From contig CALAHF010000175.1 of NCBI GenBank assembly GCA_937891465.1, forward strand, positions 1 through 56,012: a DNA stretch of 56,012 nt, read 5' to 3'. Positions within the stretch are counted from its first letter, which is position 1. Each line of letters opens with the position of its first letter. The notes under the pieces are model-generated. The model was not told where the DNA came from. It searched no databases and saw only the letters and a list, made by a program, of their open reading frames with translations. Of this stretch, positions 1 to 7,639 are shown piece after piece. Origin of the DNA: an uncultured Verrucomicrobiales bacterium. GTDB lineage: Bacteria > Verrucomicrobiota > Verrucomicrobiia > Verrucomicrobiales > DEV007. The position numbers were made by a program, and so were the translations under genes.

Positions 1-410
1 TACTGCGTTCCCTTTGAGCCATGAAACAACTTTCCACACCCAACAGTTTCGTAGCCGTTCGCTGAAAAATGACGGGGCAGCAGCAAATCGTGTTTAGCCA
101 TTCTTGAAGCCGAGAACACATGATTATTGTCGTAGCAACCCGTGGTCGATGGTCGCATTCCCGTCATCAAACTTGTTCGCGACGGCCCGCAGATGGGCGC
201 GTTGCAATGGGCGTTTGTGAACAGGACACCGCGTTCCGCGAGGCGATCCATGTTGGGAGTTCGCGCTTGGGGATGCCCGCCAAGACAGCCTATCCAGTCG
301 TTTAAGTCATCGATCGTGATGAGTAAAATGTTGGGACGCGATTCCTGAGCCCGTCCGATCGTGGTGAGCGAAAAAAGGGCAATCAGGCCGAAAAAGAAAC
401 GGTTTTTCAT
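1..410 (-). CDS. Sulfatase, N-terminal part (runs off the left edge)
   Basis: Reading the complement from the ATG at 410 gives 136 codons without a stop, so only the N-terminus is in the window. Residues 1-22 form a signal peptide ending in GRAQ, so the enzyme is exported. It then shows the alkaline-phosphatase-fold start RPNILLITIDDLNDW, with the metal-binding Asp pair at 35-36, and the sulfatase signature CGPSRTSLMTG, whose Cys74 is the residue converted to formylglycine. The later GKLFHGS segment resembles iduronate-2-sulfatase and choline-sulfatase relatives, so hydrolysis of a sulfate ester on a sugar is likely (family knowledge); the substrate cannot be read. It is divergent from the BlaI operon and the two share the 114-bp gap. 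Confidence 0.93.
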   Translation of the reverse strand, partial: MKNRFFFGLIALFSLTTIGRAQESRPNILLITIDDLNDWIGCLGGHPQARTPNMDRLAERGVLFTNAHCNAPICGPSRTSLMTGMRPSTTGCYDNNHVFSASRMAKHDLLLPRHFSANGYETVGCGKLFHGSKGTQ

Positions 411-482
411 GGTCGAATAATTGGATGGTTTGCCGGATTGAGCAATCACACAAAGTGGGTGGCGCAAAATAAAGTTAAAGAT

Positions 483-514
483 TACGCTTGTAATAGTTAA
501 GAGTTACAGTTGTA
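483..514 (+). promoter_or_regulatory. Two BlaI/MecI-type operators
   Basis: TACAGTTGTA at 505-514 matches the BlaI/MecI operator core TACA-N2-TGTA exactly. TACGCTTGTA at 483-492 matches with one change and lies within the perfect inverted repeat ATTAC-GCTT-GTAAT (481-494). The centres are 22 bp apart, about two helical turns, so two dimers could bind one face. The sites end 10 bp before the ATG of the repressor gene, which fits autoregulation. A possible -10 (TAGTAT, 513-518) overlaps the second site; the promoter assignment is weak. Confidence 0.75.
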
Positions 515-524
515 GTATTTAACG

Positions 525-935
525 ATGACAAGCTCAAAACGTAATGTCCCGCAAATTTCAGATGCCGAATGGTCGGTCATGCGGGTATTTTGGGAAGGCG
601 GGAATTGTTCGACCGGCGATGTCATTTCCGTTCTCGAAAAATCGACGAATTGGAGTTCGAAGACGATTCAGACATTGATTCGGCGACTCCACAAAAAAGG
701 GGCCATCGACGTGGTTTCCAAAAATGGCCGCGAGTTTGTTTACGGCTCAACTGTTGCTGAGCGCGAATGCGAACACGCCGCGACTTCTAATTTTCTGGGC
801 CGTGTTTTTGATGGTCAGCTGGCTCCGTTTTTGGCGAGCTTTGTCGAAAATGAAAATCTAAGTGCGGATCAAATTGCGGAGCTGCGGAAGATTTTAGACG
901 AGAACGAAACGAAACCTAAAACCCAAAATTCATGA
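525..935 (+). CDS. BlaI/MecI/CopY-family winged-helix repressor
   Basis: A 136-aa protein with the usual family length and pattern: ISDAEWSVMRVFWE as the first helix, then CSTGDVISVL and WSSKTIQTLIRRLHKKG as the recognition part of a winged helix, and a C-terminal dimerisation helix after residue 90. Family members repress their own operon and are cleaved when a partner M56/BlaR1 protease senses a signal. That partner lies two genes downstream in the same operon and consensus operators lie just upstream. Its stop overlaps the next start (ATGA, 932-935). What signal is sensed is unknown; no beta-lactamase gene is present. Confidence 0.93.
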   Translation: MTSSKRNVPQISDAEWSVMRVFWEGGNCSTGDVISVLEKSTNWSSKTIQTLIRRLHKKGAIDVVSKNGREFVYGSTVAERECEHAATSNFLGRVFDGQLAPFLASFVENENLSADQIAELRKILDENETKPKTQNS

Positions 936-1414
936 AGAAAATCATTACATTGTTAGTGGCGGCGACATTTGCTGCGGGATCAGCGGTGGCTGATGACAAG
1001 CGAGACAATCCTGAAAAGAAAGCAGGTCCACGAGACAATCCGGAACGCAAAGAAGGACCGCGCGATAACCCTGAAGCGAAAAAAGACGGTCGTCGTGATG
1101 TTAAAAAACCCGGCGCTGCGGTGAACCGTGAATTGCAAAAAGAAGCCAGGATTTTTGTGGCCTACGACAAAGATAAATCGGGAACGGTGACGGAAGATGA
1201 GATGGCGGCGATGCGCGAAGGCAAACTTGATTCCGACCAAAAGCGGCAGATGCGGGAAGAAATTAAAAAAGCGGATCGCAACGATGATGGGGTCCTCGAT
1301 CTCGCCGAATGGCACGTGCTGATGAGTAATCGGCGGGCTCCAAACGCTCGTGAAGGTGATGCACGCCGTGGTGGTGACAGTGACAGAAAACGTGATCAAC
1401 CTGAGCGCCGCTAA
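932..1414 (+). CDS. Secreted EF-hand protein with charged repeats
   Basis: A 160-aa protein with a signal peptide (residues 1-20, cleavage near AVADDK). Residues 22-50 hold three near-repeats of the type RDNPE-K/R-K/R followed by a charged tail. Two EF-hand loops follow: DKDKSGTVTEDE and DRNDDGVLDLAE, both with Asp/Ser/Gly/acidic residues at calcium-binding positions. The C-terminus is again rich in Arg, Asp and Gly. It overlaps the repressor gene by 4 bp (ATGA) and is 19 bp before the M56 gene, so it is co-transcribed and probably translationally coupled. An exported calcium-binding protein between the two parts of a BlaI/BlaR1 pair is unusual; it could be a sensor input or target of the protease (inference). 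Confidence 0.88.
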   Translation: MKKIITLLVAATFAAGSAVADDKRDNPEKKAGPRDNPERKEGPRDNPEAKKDGRRDVKKPGAAVNRELQKEARIFVAYDKDKSGTVTEDEMAAMREGKLDSDQKRQMREEIKKADRNDDGVLDLAEWHVLMSNRRAPNAREGDARRGGDSDRKRDQPERR

Positions 1415-1433
1415 ATTATTCTAGAGCAACAAA

Positions 1434-2954
1434 ATGAGTTCGTTATTTTCAGCTTCGGTTTTGGAATCTTTGTTTGCCACGGTTTGGCAGACATCGCTTC
1501 GGGCCAGTGTGCTGATCGGACTCGTTTTGGGACTGCTCTTCGTGTTTCGAAAACTTGGTCCTGGCTGGAAAATCCTCCTCACCGCGATTGTTTTTGTGCG
1601 CTTGTTAGTTCCGTTTGCACCGGAGAGCCGATTCTCGATTTTTAATCTGTGGGAGGAAAAAACGACTTTTACGAAGCAACAGGGTATGTTCGACGAACCA
1701 ACCCTATTGGTTCGATTCAAAGAGGTCGCGAAGCTCCAGCCGCTAACCCGGCAAGCCGGGCACGGCGCGATCGAACAGGGTACGCTCGATGAACCAACCC
1801 TATTGGTTCGCGAAAACCCCATTGTGGAAAAGCCGCGTTTTGAAATTTCATGGCCGGTCGTGGGATCGGTCGTTTGGTTGGGCGGTGTGTTTTTGATTCT
1901 CGGTGTGGCAGTGATTCGTCAGGTTCGATTAAATCGTGGCCTGAAAATATCCGCTGAAAGTTGGAATGAGGAGCAGGTGTTGTGTTTTGAGCAGCTGGGC
2001 ATGCGGCGGCGGAATCCGCTTCCGGCGTATGCTTCTTCAATGATGAGTGGTCCTGCGATTGCTGGTTTGCTCCGACCACGACTGATTTTGCCTTCGAATT
2101 TTGCGAGCGCCTATTCACGGTCAGAGCGCCATGCGATTTTGCTTCACGAATTGGCTCACTTGAAACGGGGTGATCTTTTGTGGAGCGGGCTGACGTTTTT
2201 TGTCACGGCATTGCACTGGATGAATCCACTGGTTTGGATCGTCGCCCGTGGTTTTCGGCAAGACTTGGAATTGGCCTGCGACGCGACGGTTCTGAGAAAA
2301 ATGAAATCCGAAGAGCGGCCGAATTATGGGCGTGCGTTGTTGCGGGTGGCCGAGATGGTAACAAATCCTGCGGGACGAATGACGGTGTTGGTGGCTCCTT
2401 TTTTTAATGAAAATTCAAACTTAAAAGATCGAATTCAAATGATTGTAAATCCAAAGAAAACTTCAAAATTAGGAATGCTGGCGATGGCTGGTGTGGTGGC
2501 AACTTTATGCTTGGGAACATTTACGTCGGCGACGGCGGATGATGAAACGGATAAAAAGCCGGAGCGGGCGCAAGTGAAGTCCGAGCGGGTGACGGTGACT
2601 TCAGGAACGAAACGGTTATTGGAGACGGCTGAACGTCTTGAAAAACTGGGGCTGACTCGCGAAGCGGCGGAGTATCGCGCAAAGGCTGGCGGAAAAGTGG
2701 CGTTGAAGGAACGCGATGGGGATCGCCCCGAACAGCGGCGCGATGTTCCGCAGGACCGTCCGGAAATGGACCGAGAAGTCGATCGTGATCGGCCGGCGGA
2801 AAGAACTGCAGTCGAGAACCGGGGGCGGCGAGACGTTGCGCCTGAGCGAGGGCGCGATGGTGACAAAGAATTTTTGGAGCGCCTGCGACGTTTGGAAGCG
2901 GAGAATAGAGAGCTTCGTGCCTTAGTGGAGCGGTTGCTGAAGGGGCGGGATTGA
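1434..2954 (+). CDS. M56-family (BlaR1-type) membrane metalloprotease
   Basis: A 506-aa protein. Hydrophobic segments near residues 20-38 and 43-60 precede a loop, then another segment around 137-160. The zinc motif HELAH (His238, Glu239, His242) sits in LLHELAHLKRGDLLW, the M56 signature. A further hydrophobic segment lies near 345-365. The tail from about 385 is very rich in Arg, Asp and Glu and ends in a heptad-like coiled coil (FLERLRRLEAENRELRALVERLL). No penicillin-binding sensor domain is seen. It probably senses an envelope signal and inactivates the co-encoded repressor (family knowledge plus inference). Residues 80-126 are encoded by an inserted mosaic repeat (1672-1810), which gives the peptide DEPTLLVR twice in the loop before the third hydrophobic segment. 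Confidence 0.9.
   Translation: MSSLFSASVLESLFATVWQTSLRASVLIGLVLGLLFVFRKLGPGWKILLTAIVFVRLLVPFAPESRFSIFNLWEEKTTFTKQQGMFDEPTLLVRFKEVAKLQPLTRQAGHGAIEQGTLDEPTLLVRENPIVEKPRFEISWPVVGSVVWLGGVFLILGVAVIRQVRLNRGLKISAESWNEEQVLCFEQLGMRRRNPLPAYASSMMSGPAIAGLLRPRLILPSNFASAYSRSERHAILLHELAHLKRGDLLWSGLTFFVTALHWMNPLVWIVARGFRQDLELACDATVLRKMKSEERPNYGRALLRVAEMVTNPAGRMTVLVAPFFNENSNLKDRIQMIVNPKKTSKLGMLAMAGVVATLCLGTFTSATADDETDKKPERAQVKSERVTVTSGTKRLLETAERLEKLGLTREAAEYRAKAGGKVALKERDGDRPEQRRDVPQDRPEMDREVDRDRPAERTAVENRGRRDVAPERGRDGDKEFLERLRRLEAENRELRALVERLLKGRD
1672..1810. repeat. Mosaic repeat: two 43-bp units around a core, inside the M56 gene
   Basis: Unit 1 (1672-1714) and unit 2 (1768-1810) are members of the 43-bp family. 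Unit 1 holds the perfect hairpin CGAACCAA-CCCTA-TTGGTTCG (1694-1714). Between them, 1725-1761 is the complement of the core found at 21418-21451. The reading frame of the protease stays open through the whole element, which adds about 46 codons. Confidence 0.85.
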
Positions 2955-3014
2955 GTTGAAGTTGCGAAATATAGGACGTTGCAAGCAGGGGTGCTTCGTG
3001 GTACCCGATTTGTA

Positions 3015-4277
3015 ATGCTGGAGAATACTTTTTACTGCGATTTTGACCGCGATCAGTTGGGGGGGGTGCCTGCCCGTGGGGATGACTACCGAACGCCGTT
3101 TCAGGTGGATCGGGATCGGATCATTCACACGTCTGCTTTTCGGCGGATGCAGAGTAAAACTCAGGTGTTTCTCTCGGGCGAATATGATTTTTACCGGACG
3201 CGGCTGACGCACTCGATTGAGGTGTCGCAGATCGGACGGGGGATTTGTGATCGCCTGAAGCACACCAGCCCGCTATTGGGGGATGATTTTTATGTGGATC
3301 CGGAATTGGTGGAGGCGGCGTGTCTTTCTCACGACATCGGGCATCCGCCCTTTGGGCATACGGGGGAGCGAACCTTGCATCGGTTGATGCGGGAGTGGGG
3401 TGGCTTTGAAGGGAATGGGCAGACGCTGCGAATGCTGACGGAGACGATTTTTTCGGAAACTCGGGGAATGTTGCCGACGCGGGCGCTGATGGACGGGGTG
3501 CTGAAATACAAGACGCTGTATGGAGAGACGCCGGACGCGGAGCATCATTTTATCTACAATGATCAGGCGAAGTATTTGGATTTCGTACTGGATGGGCGCG
3601 ATTTTCCAGCGGAGCTGACGCCGGGTGATGAGCGAAATAGTTTTAAAGCGATCGAGTGTCAGATCATGGATTGGGCGGATGACACGGCTTATTCGCTGAA
3701 CGATGTGGCGGACGGGGTTCATGCGGGTTTTTTGACCGTGGAAAAAATAGAGCGGTGGGCAGCTGACAATTCGTGGGCCGAGGGCGAGCATTTGGACGCG
3801 CTGTTGAATGCGATTCGGCGGGGGAGGGTGGAGTCGTTGATGGGCCGGAAAATCGGAACGTTTATCGCAGCGGCGAGTTTGGTGAAGGAAGAGGGATTTA
3901 TGTCGGACCTGACGAACCGGCATGGTTTCCGACTGGTGATTGAAGAGGATGTGCTGGCGGAATGTAAGCTTTACAAAAAGCTGCTGTATCAACTGGTATT
4001 TCGGAGTCATCAGCTGCAGCAGTTGGATCGAAAGGCTGATTTTGTGCTGACGCGGTTGTTTGAGGTGTTGGCTGACAATTATGTGACGTCTTCGAAAACT
4101 GGAAAATTTAGGCTGTTGCCGGAGGCGCAAGAGGAGCGAATTTTAGCAGCGGAATTTGAATCAGAAAAGGCGCGGATCGTGTGCGATGGGATTGCGCGGA
4201 TGACGGATGGGGTGGCGAACCGGACCTACAAACGGCTATTCGATGCGGATTATGGATCGATCAGCGATTTAATTTAA
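3015..4277 (+). CDS. dgt: Deoxyguanosinetriphosphate triphosphohydrolase (dGTPase)
   Basis: An HD-domain enzyme of about 420 aa that cuts dGTP (or other dNTPs) to the nucleoside and triphosphate. Visible signatures are RIIHTSAFRRMQSKTQVF near the N-terminus, TRLTHSIEVSQIGR with the first metal His, SHDIGHPPFGHTGE with the HD pair, and WADDTAYSLNDVADG with the last metal Asp. I chose the ATG at 3015 (MLENTFYCDF); the frame is open from 2979, but the 12 extra residues have no family counterpart. It follows the M56 gene by 60 bp and is one base from the methyltransferase start, so it probably shares its mRNA with the latter. It acts in the cytoplasm on nucleotide pools. Confidence 0.92.
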   Translation: MLENTFYCDFDRDQLGGVPARGDDYRTPFQVDRDRIIHTSAFRRMQSKTQVFLSGEYDFYRTRLTHSIEVSQIGRGICDRLKHTSPLLGDDFYVDPELVEAACLSHDIGHPPFGHTGERTLHRLMREWGGFEGNGQTLRMLTETIFSETRGMLPTRALMDGVLKYKTLYGETPDAEHHFIYNDQAKYLDFVLDGRDFPAELTPGDERNSFKAIECQIMDWADDTAYSLNDVADGVHAGFLTVEKIERWAADNSWAEGEHLDALLNAIRRGRVESLMGRKIGTFIAAASLVKEEGFMSDLTNRHGFRLVIEEDVLAECKLYKKLLYQLVFRSHQLQQLDRKADFVLTRLFEVLADNYVTSSKTGKFRLLPEAQEERILAAEFESEKARIVCDGIARMTDGVANRTYKRLFDADYGSISDLI

Positions 4278-4278
4278 G

Positions 4279-4920
4279 ATGAAATCTGAAGAACGTTTAA
4301 AAACCGACATGCGACGGTTGCGGGGCCTTTTAAAGAAGGTGCTCGCTGATGATGAGGGCGCACGCAGAGCTTTGCAATCGGGAGATGAAGCGCGGATTTT
4401 GGACGTGGCGTGCGGAGCGTGTATCGAGGCGGAGACGTTGTCGGATGTGCTGGCGGAACTCAAGAATGGTGATGCTCCAGTGGATGTCGACTCGGCGGGG
4501 CCAGCGGTGAAGCTCACTGGAATTGATGTGCGAGCGCGTGAAATTGCGGATGCGCAGCTGCGTTTCGACAAGATGAAAGATGGGCGCGAGTTCGAGTTTT
4601 TAACGGGAGACGCCACAAAGCTAGAGGGGCATCGGGAGTTGGGAGAGGATTTTGATGTGGTTTTTATGCGGCATCAAAATTACTGGAATGGGCAGCGGAC
4701 GTGGGAAGAGATTTTTGATCAGGGGATGAAGAAGTTGGCGGATAACGGCAGGCTGGTGATCACGAGTTACTTTGATAAAGAGCACGAGTTGGCACTGGAG
4801 GCGATTCAGCGTTTGGGCGGAAAATTGATTGTAACTGAGGAGAATGCGGAATCGCGCGAATTGTCGACGGTCGGGAAATCGATTGATCGCCATATCGCGG
4901 TTTTTGAGAAGAAAAAGTAG
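4279..4920 (+). CDS. Class I SAM-dependent methyltransferase
   Basis: A 213-aa cytoplasmic protein with a Rossmann methyltransferase core. Motif I is ILDVACGACIEAETL (around residues 36-50). An acidic strand end GIDVRAREIADAQ follows (motif II), then FLTGDATKL and DVVFMRHQNYW (motif IV region) and NGRLVITSYF (post-I strand). The start is one base after the dGTPase stop, so the pair is translationally coupled. The substrate cannot be told from sequence; small-molecule and RNA acceptors are both possible. Confidence 0.85.
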   Translation: MKSEERLKTDMRRLRGLLKKVLADDEGARRALQSGDEARILDVACGACIEAETLSDVLAELKNGDAPVDVDSAGPAVKLTGIDVRAREIADAQLRFDKMKDGREFEFLTGDATKLEGHRELGEDFDVVFMRHQNYWNGQRTWEEIFDQGMKKLADNGRLVITSYFDKEHELALEAIQRLGGKLIVTEENAESRELSTVGKSIDRHIAVFEKKK

Positions 4921-4987
4921 TCTGGGTGACACGATTTTCCTGAACGGAAGGCTGTAATTCTTTTGAATATTGAGCGACTGTAGCAAG

Positions 4988-7252
4988 ATGCGACCTCTGT
5001 CTATCTTCACGGCTCTGTTTCTCTGTTTCGCTATTTCGGCGAACGCCCAGTTTGGAGCGCCTGAAACGGAGTCGTCGCTGGTCGTGGGAGTGACGTCGGT
5101 TGCGCCTGGCGAAACGTTCACGGTGGCGGTTGAGTTAACGCATGCTCCAGAGTGGCACTCATACTATAAGAATCCGGGTGGGGTTGGAATGCCGCTTTCG
5201 TTGACATGGAAGTTGCCGGAAGGGTTCGGCGGAGGAGATGTGATTTTTCCAACGCCTCATAAAGCCTCTGTGCCGGGTGCTGAGGGCGACGTGACCTTTT
5301 ATGGATACGAGGGCCGGAACGTATTTTTGGCGGACGTGACGGTGCCTGAGAATGCGGAAATCGGCTCGGAGATCGATTTCGAAGTGGGAGCCATGTGGTT
5401 GGTCTGCAATGATCGCGGCTGTAACCAGGAGCGAGTGACTTTTAATGATTCGATCACCATTTCTGAAAAGACGGTGCCAAATCCAGATGGCGTGGTTTTG
5501 ATTGAAGAAGCTCGGGAGCATCTTCCGAAAGCGGGAAAGGATATCCCGTTATCGATTTCCGAAACGGATGCGGGGATTATCGTAACTGCCGATCTTCCAG
5601 CGGAAGTTGAAAATCCGAAGACTGCCTATTTTTATTCGTCAGACCGGCAGATTGATGCTCAGCAGAAACAATCAGTATCTTTCAAAGACGGCAAAGCGGT
5701 ATTCTCCTTGAAGCGGAATTTAGGGGATGAGGCGAATTTTATCGAGGCCGGTCCCAAATTAGCGAGTCTCGATGGAATTGTGGTTATTAAGGCAGGCGGA
5801 AGCGAATTTGCTTATCAAGTGAGCGGAGCGTTTGACGGGGGTGAAGAAATCGCTGTTTCGGAAGAGCCACAAACAGAGGAGGAAGTTGCCGAACCCGAAG
5901 CTAAGGGTTTTTCAAGCCAGTGGACGGAAGAGGAAATTGCGGAAGGGGCGGCGCTATACAGTACGGATGATCGTCCGAAGTTTGAGCTACTGGATGGAAG
6001 TGAAGAGAAGAAATTGACGTTGCTGCCGGCTTTGGGGCTGGTTTTTGTTGGTGGACTGCTGCTGAACTTGATGCCGTGTGTGTTTCCGGTTCTGGGATTG
6101 AAAATCATGAGCTTTGTCCAGCAAGCTGGTGAAGACGAAAGTAAGGTGAAGAAGCACGGGATGGTGTTTGGATTGGGAGTGTTGGTTTCGATGTGGATTT
6201 TGTCGGGACTGATTATCGCTGCGGGTGAAACCTGGGGAGCTCAGCTGACATCACCGATTTTCGTGGCGGGAATCATCATTCTACTCTTTCTGATGGGATT
6301 GAATTTGGCGGGCGTATTTGAGTTCGGGACAGCGATGACGTCCGTCGGTGGAGAACTACAGTCCAAGAAGGGGTATTCAGGGTCATTCTTTTCCGGAGTT
6401 CTGACGACTTTGATTGCGACCCCTTGTTCTGGCCCGTTTCTCGGCGCTGTGATGGGGTTTGCACTGGCTGAGAAGGCTCCAATCGCGCTGTTGGTCTTTA
6501 CGATGTTCGCATTGGGAATTGCTTCACCTTACATTGTGCTTTCGTTTTTCCCGAAGTTGATCAACAAGCTGCCTCGGCCAGGCGCATGGATGGAGCACTT
6601 TAAAAAGGGAATGTCGTTCGCTCTATTCGCGACGGTGGCATTTTTCCTGAGATCATTCGCTAATCAAACGGGATACGATGGCCTTTCGTGGCTGCTGTTT
6701 GCGTTGGTTGTGATTGCATTTGCCGCGTGGATTTACGGAACGTGGTCAACGCCGATGCAGTCAAAGAAAATCCGCATGGGGATTGGATACGGGCTGACCA
6801 TATTGGTCGCCTTGCTCGGAATCAAAATGACCAGTATCGCGGTGAAGAAAGAGGCGCCGATTCTTGCGGGGGGAGATGATTGGAAGCAATGGTTTCCCGG
6901 AGCAATGGAGCTCTCGCGATCGAAGAAACGGATCGCCTGGATTGATTATACGGCTGAGTGGTGACTAACTTGCAAAACAAATGAGAAGCGTGTCTTCTCA
7001 AATCAGAAGGTAGTCGACAAATTAAAAGAGCTGAATGTGGTCTTGATCAAGGCGGACGCCACCAAACCGAGCGAGGCAATCGATTATGATCTCTTTCGGT
7101 TTAACCGGAGTAATTTGCCCGTGAACGTGATTGTTCCAGCAGATCCTGATCAACCGTTGATCATGATGCCGGAATTGATCAGCCCGAAGCAGGCGCTCAA
7201 AGCATTGGAGATTGCTGCGGAAGGTAGGAAGCCAAAGTCATCTTCGTTGTGA
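4988..7252 (+). CDS. dsbD: DsbD-like thiol:disulfide reductase, probable selenoprotein (in-frame TGA)
   Basis: Read through one TGA, the product is 754 aa. Residues 1-20 are a signal peptide (ANAQ). An N-terminal DsbD-alpha-like domain carries WLVCNDRGC (Cys140, Cys145). The membrane domain has about eight segments with both redox Cys: LMPCVFPVLG (Cys364) and ATPCSGPFLG (Cys480). The C-terminal thioredoxin-like domain reads TAEW-(TGA)-LTCKTNEKRVF: codon 659 (6962-6964) stands exactly where DsbD proteins have the first, nucleophilic Cys of CxxC, and Cys662 is kept. The same frame stays open for 95 more codons and matches the family to the end (PVNVIVPADPDQ, MPELISPKQALKAL). A SECIS-like hairpin follows. 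I infer selenocysteine. Electrons would pass from cytoplasmic thioredoxin to periplasmic partners. The ATG at 4988 was chosen over a TTG at 4970. A nonsense mutation is the alternative. Confidence 0.85.
6963..7015 (+). promoter_or_regulatory. Predicted bacterial SECIS element after the TGA
   Basis: Immediately 3' of the TGA a two-part stem-loop can form. The outer stem pairs GACTAACTT (6963-6971) with AAGGTAGTC (7007-7015), eight pairs and one A.G mismatch. The apical stem pairs TGAGAAG (6982-6988) with CTTCTCA (6994-7000), seven perfect pairs, closing the 5-nt loop CGTGT (6989-6993). The loop starts 25 nt after the TGA and its second base is G. This fits the published bacterial SECIS consensus as I know it: a loop 16-37 nt from the UGA and a G in the first two loop positions. 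Confidence 0.75.
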
Positions 7253-7272
7253 ACTGAAGGTGAGGTAGCTCC

Positions 7273-7291
7273 GCGCCTTTAATTGAGGCGC
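7273..7291. terminator. Short hairpin between the dsbD-like and CDGSH genes
   Basis: GCGCCT (7273-7278) and AGGCGC (7286-7291) form a 6-bp stem with a 7-nt loop, 20 bp after the dsbD-like stop and in front of the convergent CDGSH gene end. There is no clear T-run on either side, so intrinsic termination is only a possibility. Confidence 0.35.
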
Positions 7292-7353
7292 CAGTAGGTC
7301 CCTCTATTGAAAAGGAGTCTTTCTTTGTTTGGATGGTCAGAACTACAGACCGT

Positions 7354-7599
7354 CTATTCGCCTTTTTCAGCGCTGTGTGAGCCATCGCAAAACGGCTGAC
7401 TTTTTGAAGCCCTGCATTGGCAAAACGCCAAGGTCTTTTTCTCGTCCACGATGAATTTCTGCGGAGCGAAATTCGTGCCCTTGTGAGATCCGTCACAAAA
7501 GGGTTGATTGTTTGAGAGGCCACAGGCACACCACCAATACTCGCCTGCTTCGACTTCCATTACTTTTGGTTTAAAGGCGGTGGCTTTCGGCTTGTCCAT
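7354..7599 (-). CDS. CDGSH iron-sulfur domain protein (two motifs)
   Basis: An 81-aa protein with two copies of the CDGSH [2Fe-2S] site: WCACGLSNNQPFCDGSH and FCQCRASKSQPFCDGSH, each with the three Cys and one His that hold a cluster. The short size and tandem arrangement are typical of bacterial two-motif CDGSH proteins, which act in electron transfer or Fe-S/redox sensing; the exact role is unknown. The frame is open back to 7701, but that would overlap the secretin gene by 62 bp. The ATG at 7599 gives the natural start MDKPKATAFKPK. It lies 40 bp after the secretin stop on the same strand and converges with the dsbD-like gene. Confidence 0.9.
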   Translation of the reverse strand: MDKPKATAFKPKVMEVEAGEYWWCACGLSNNQPFCDGSHKGTNFAPQKFIVDEKKTLAFCQCRASKSQPFCDGSHSAEKGE

Positions 7600-7639
7600 T
7601 AAATTGATGAAACGAATAAAGTTTAGGAAAAAACGGAAA

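Noticed and set aside
6962-7252. Reading the dsbD-like gene as a truncated protein plus a separate 71-aa gene at 7037-7252
   Set aside because: Both pieces are in the same frame, the gap 6965-7036 is open and encodes the expected LTCK segment, and the 71-aa piece begins in the middle of a thioredoxin-domain strand.
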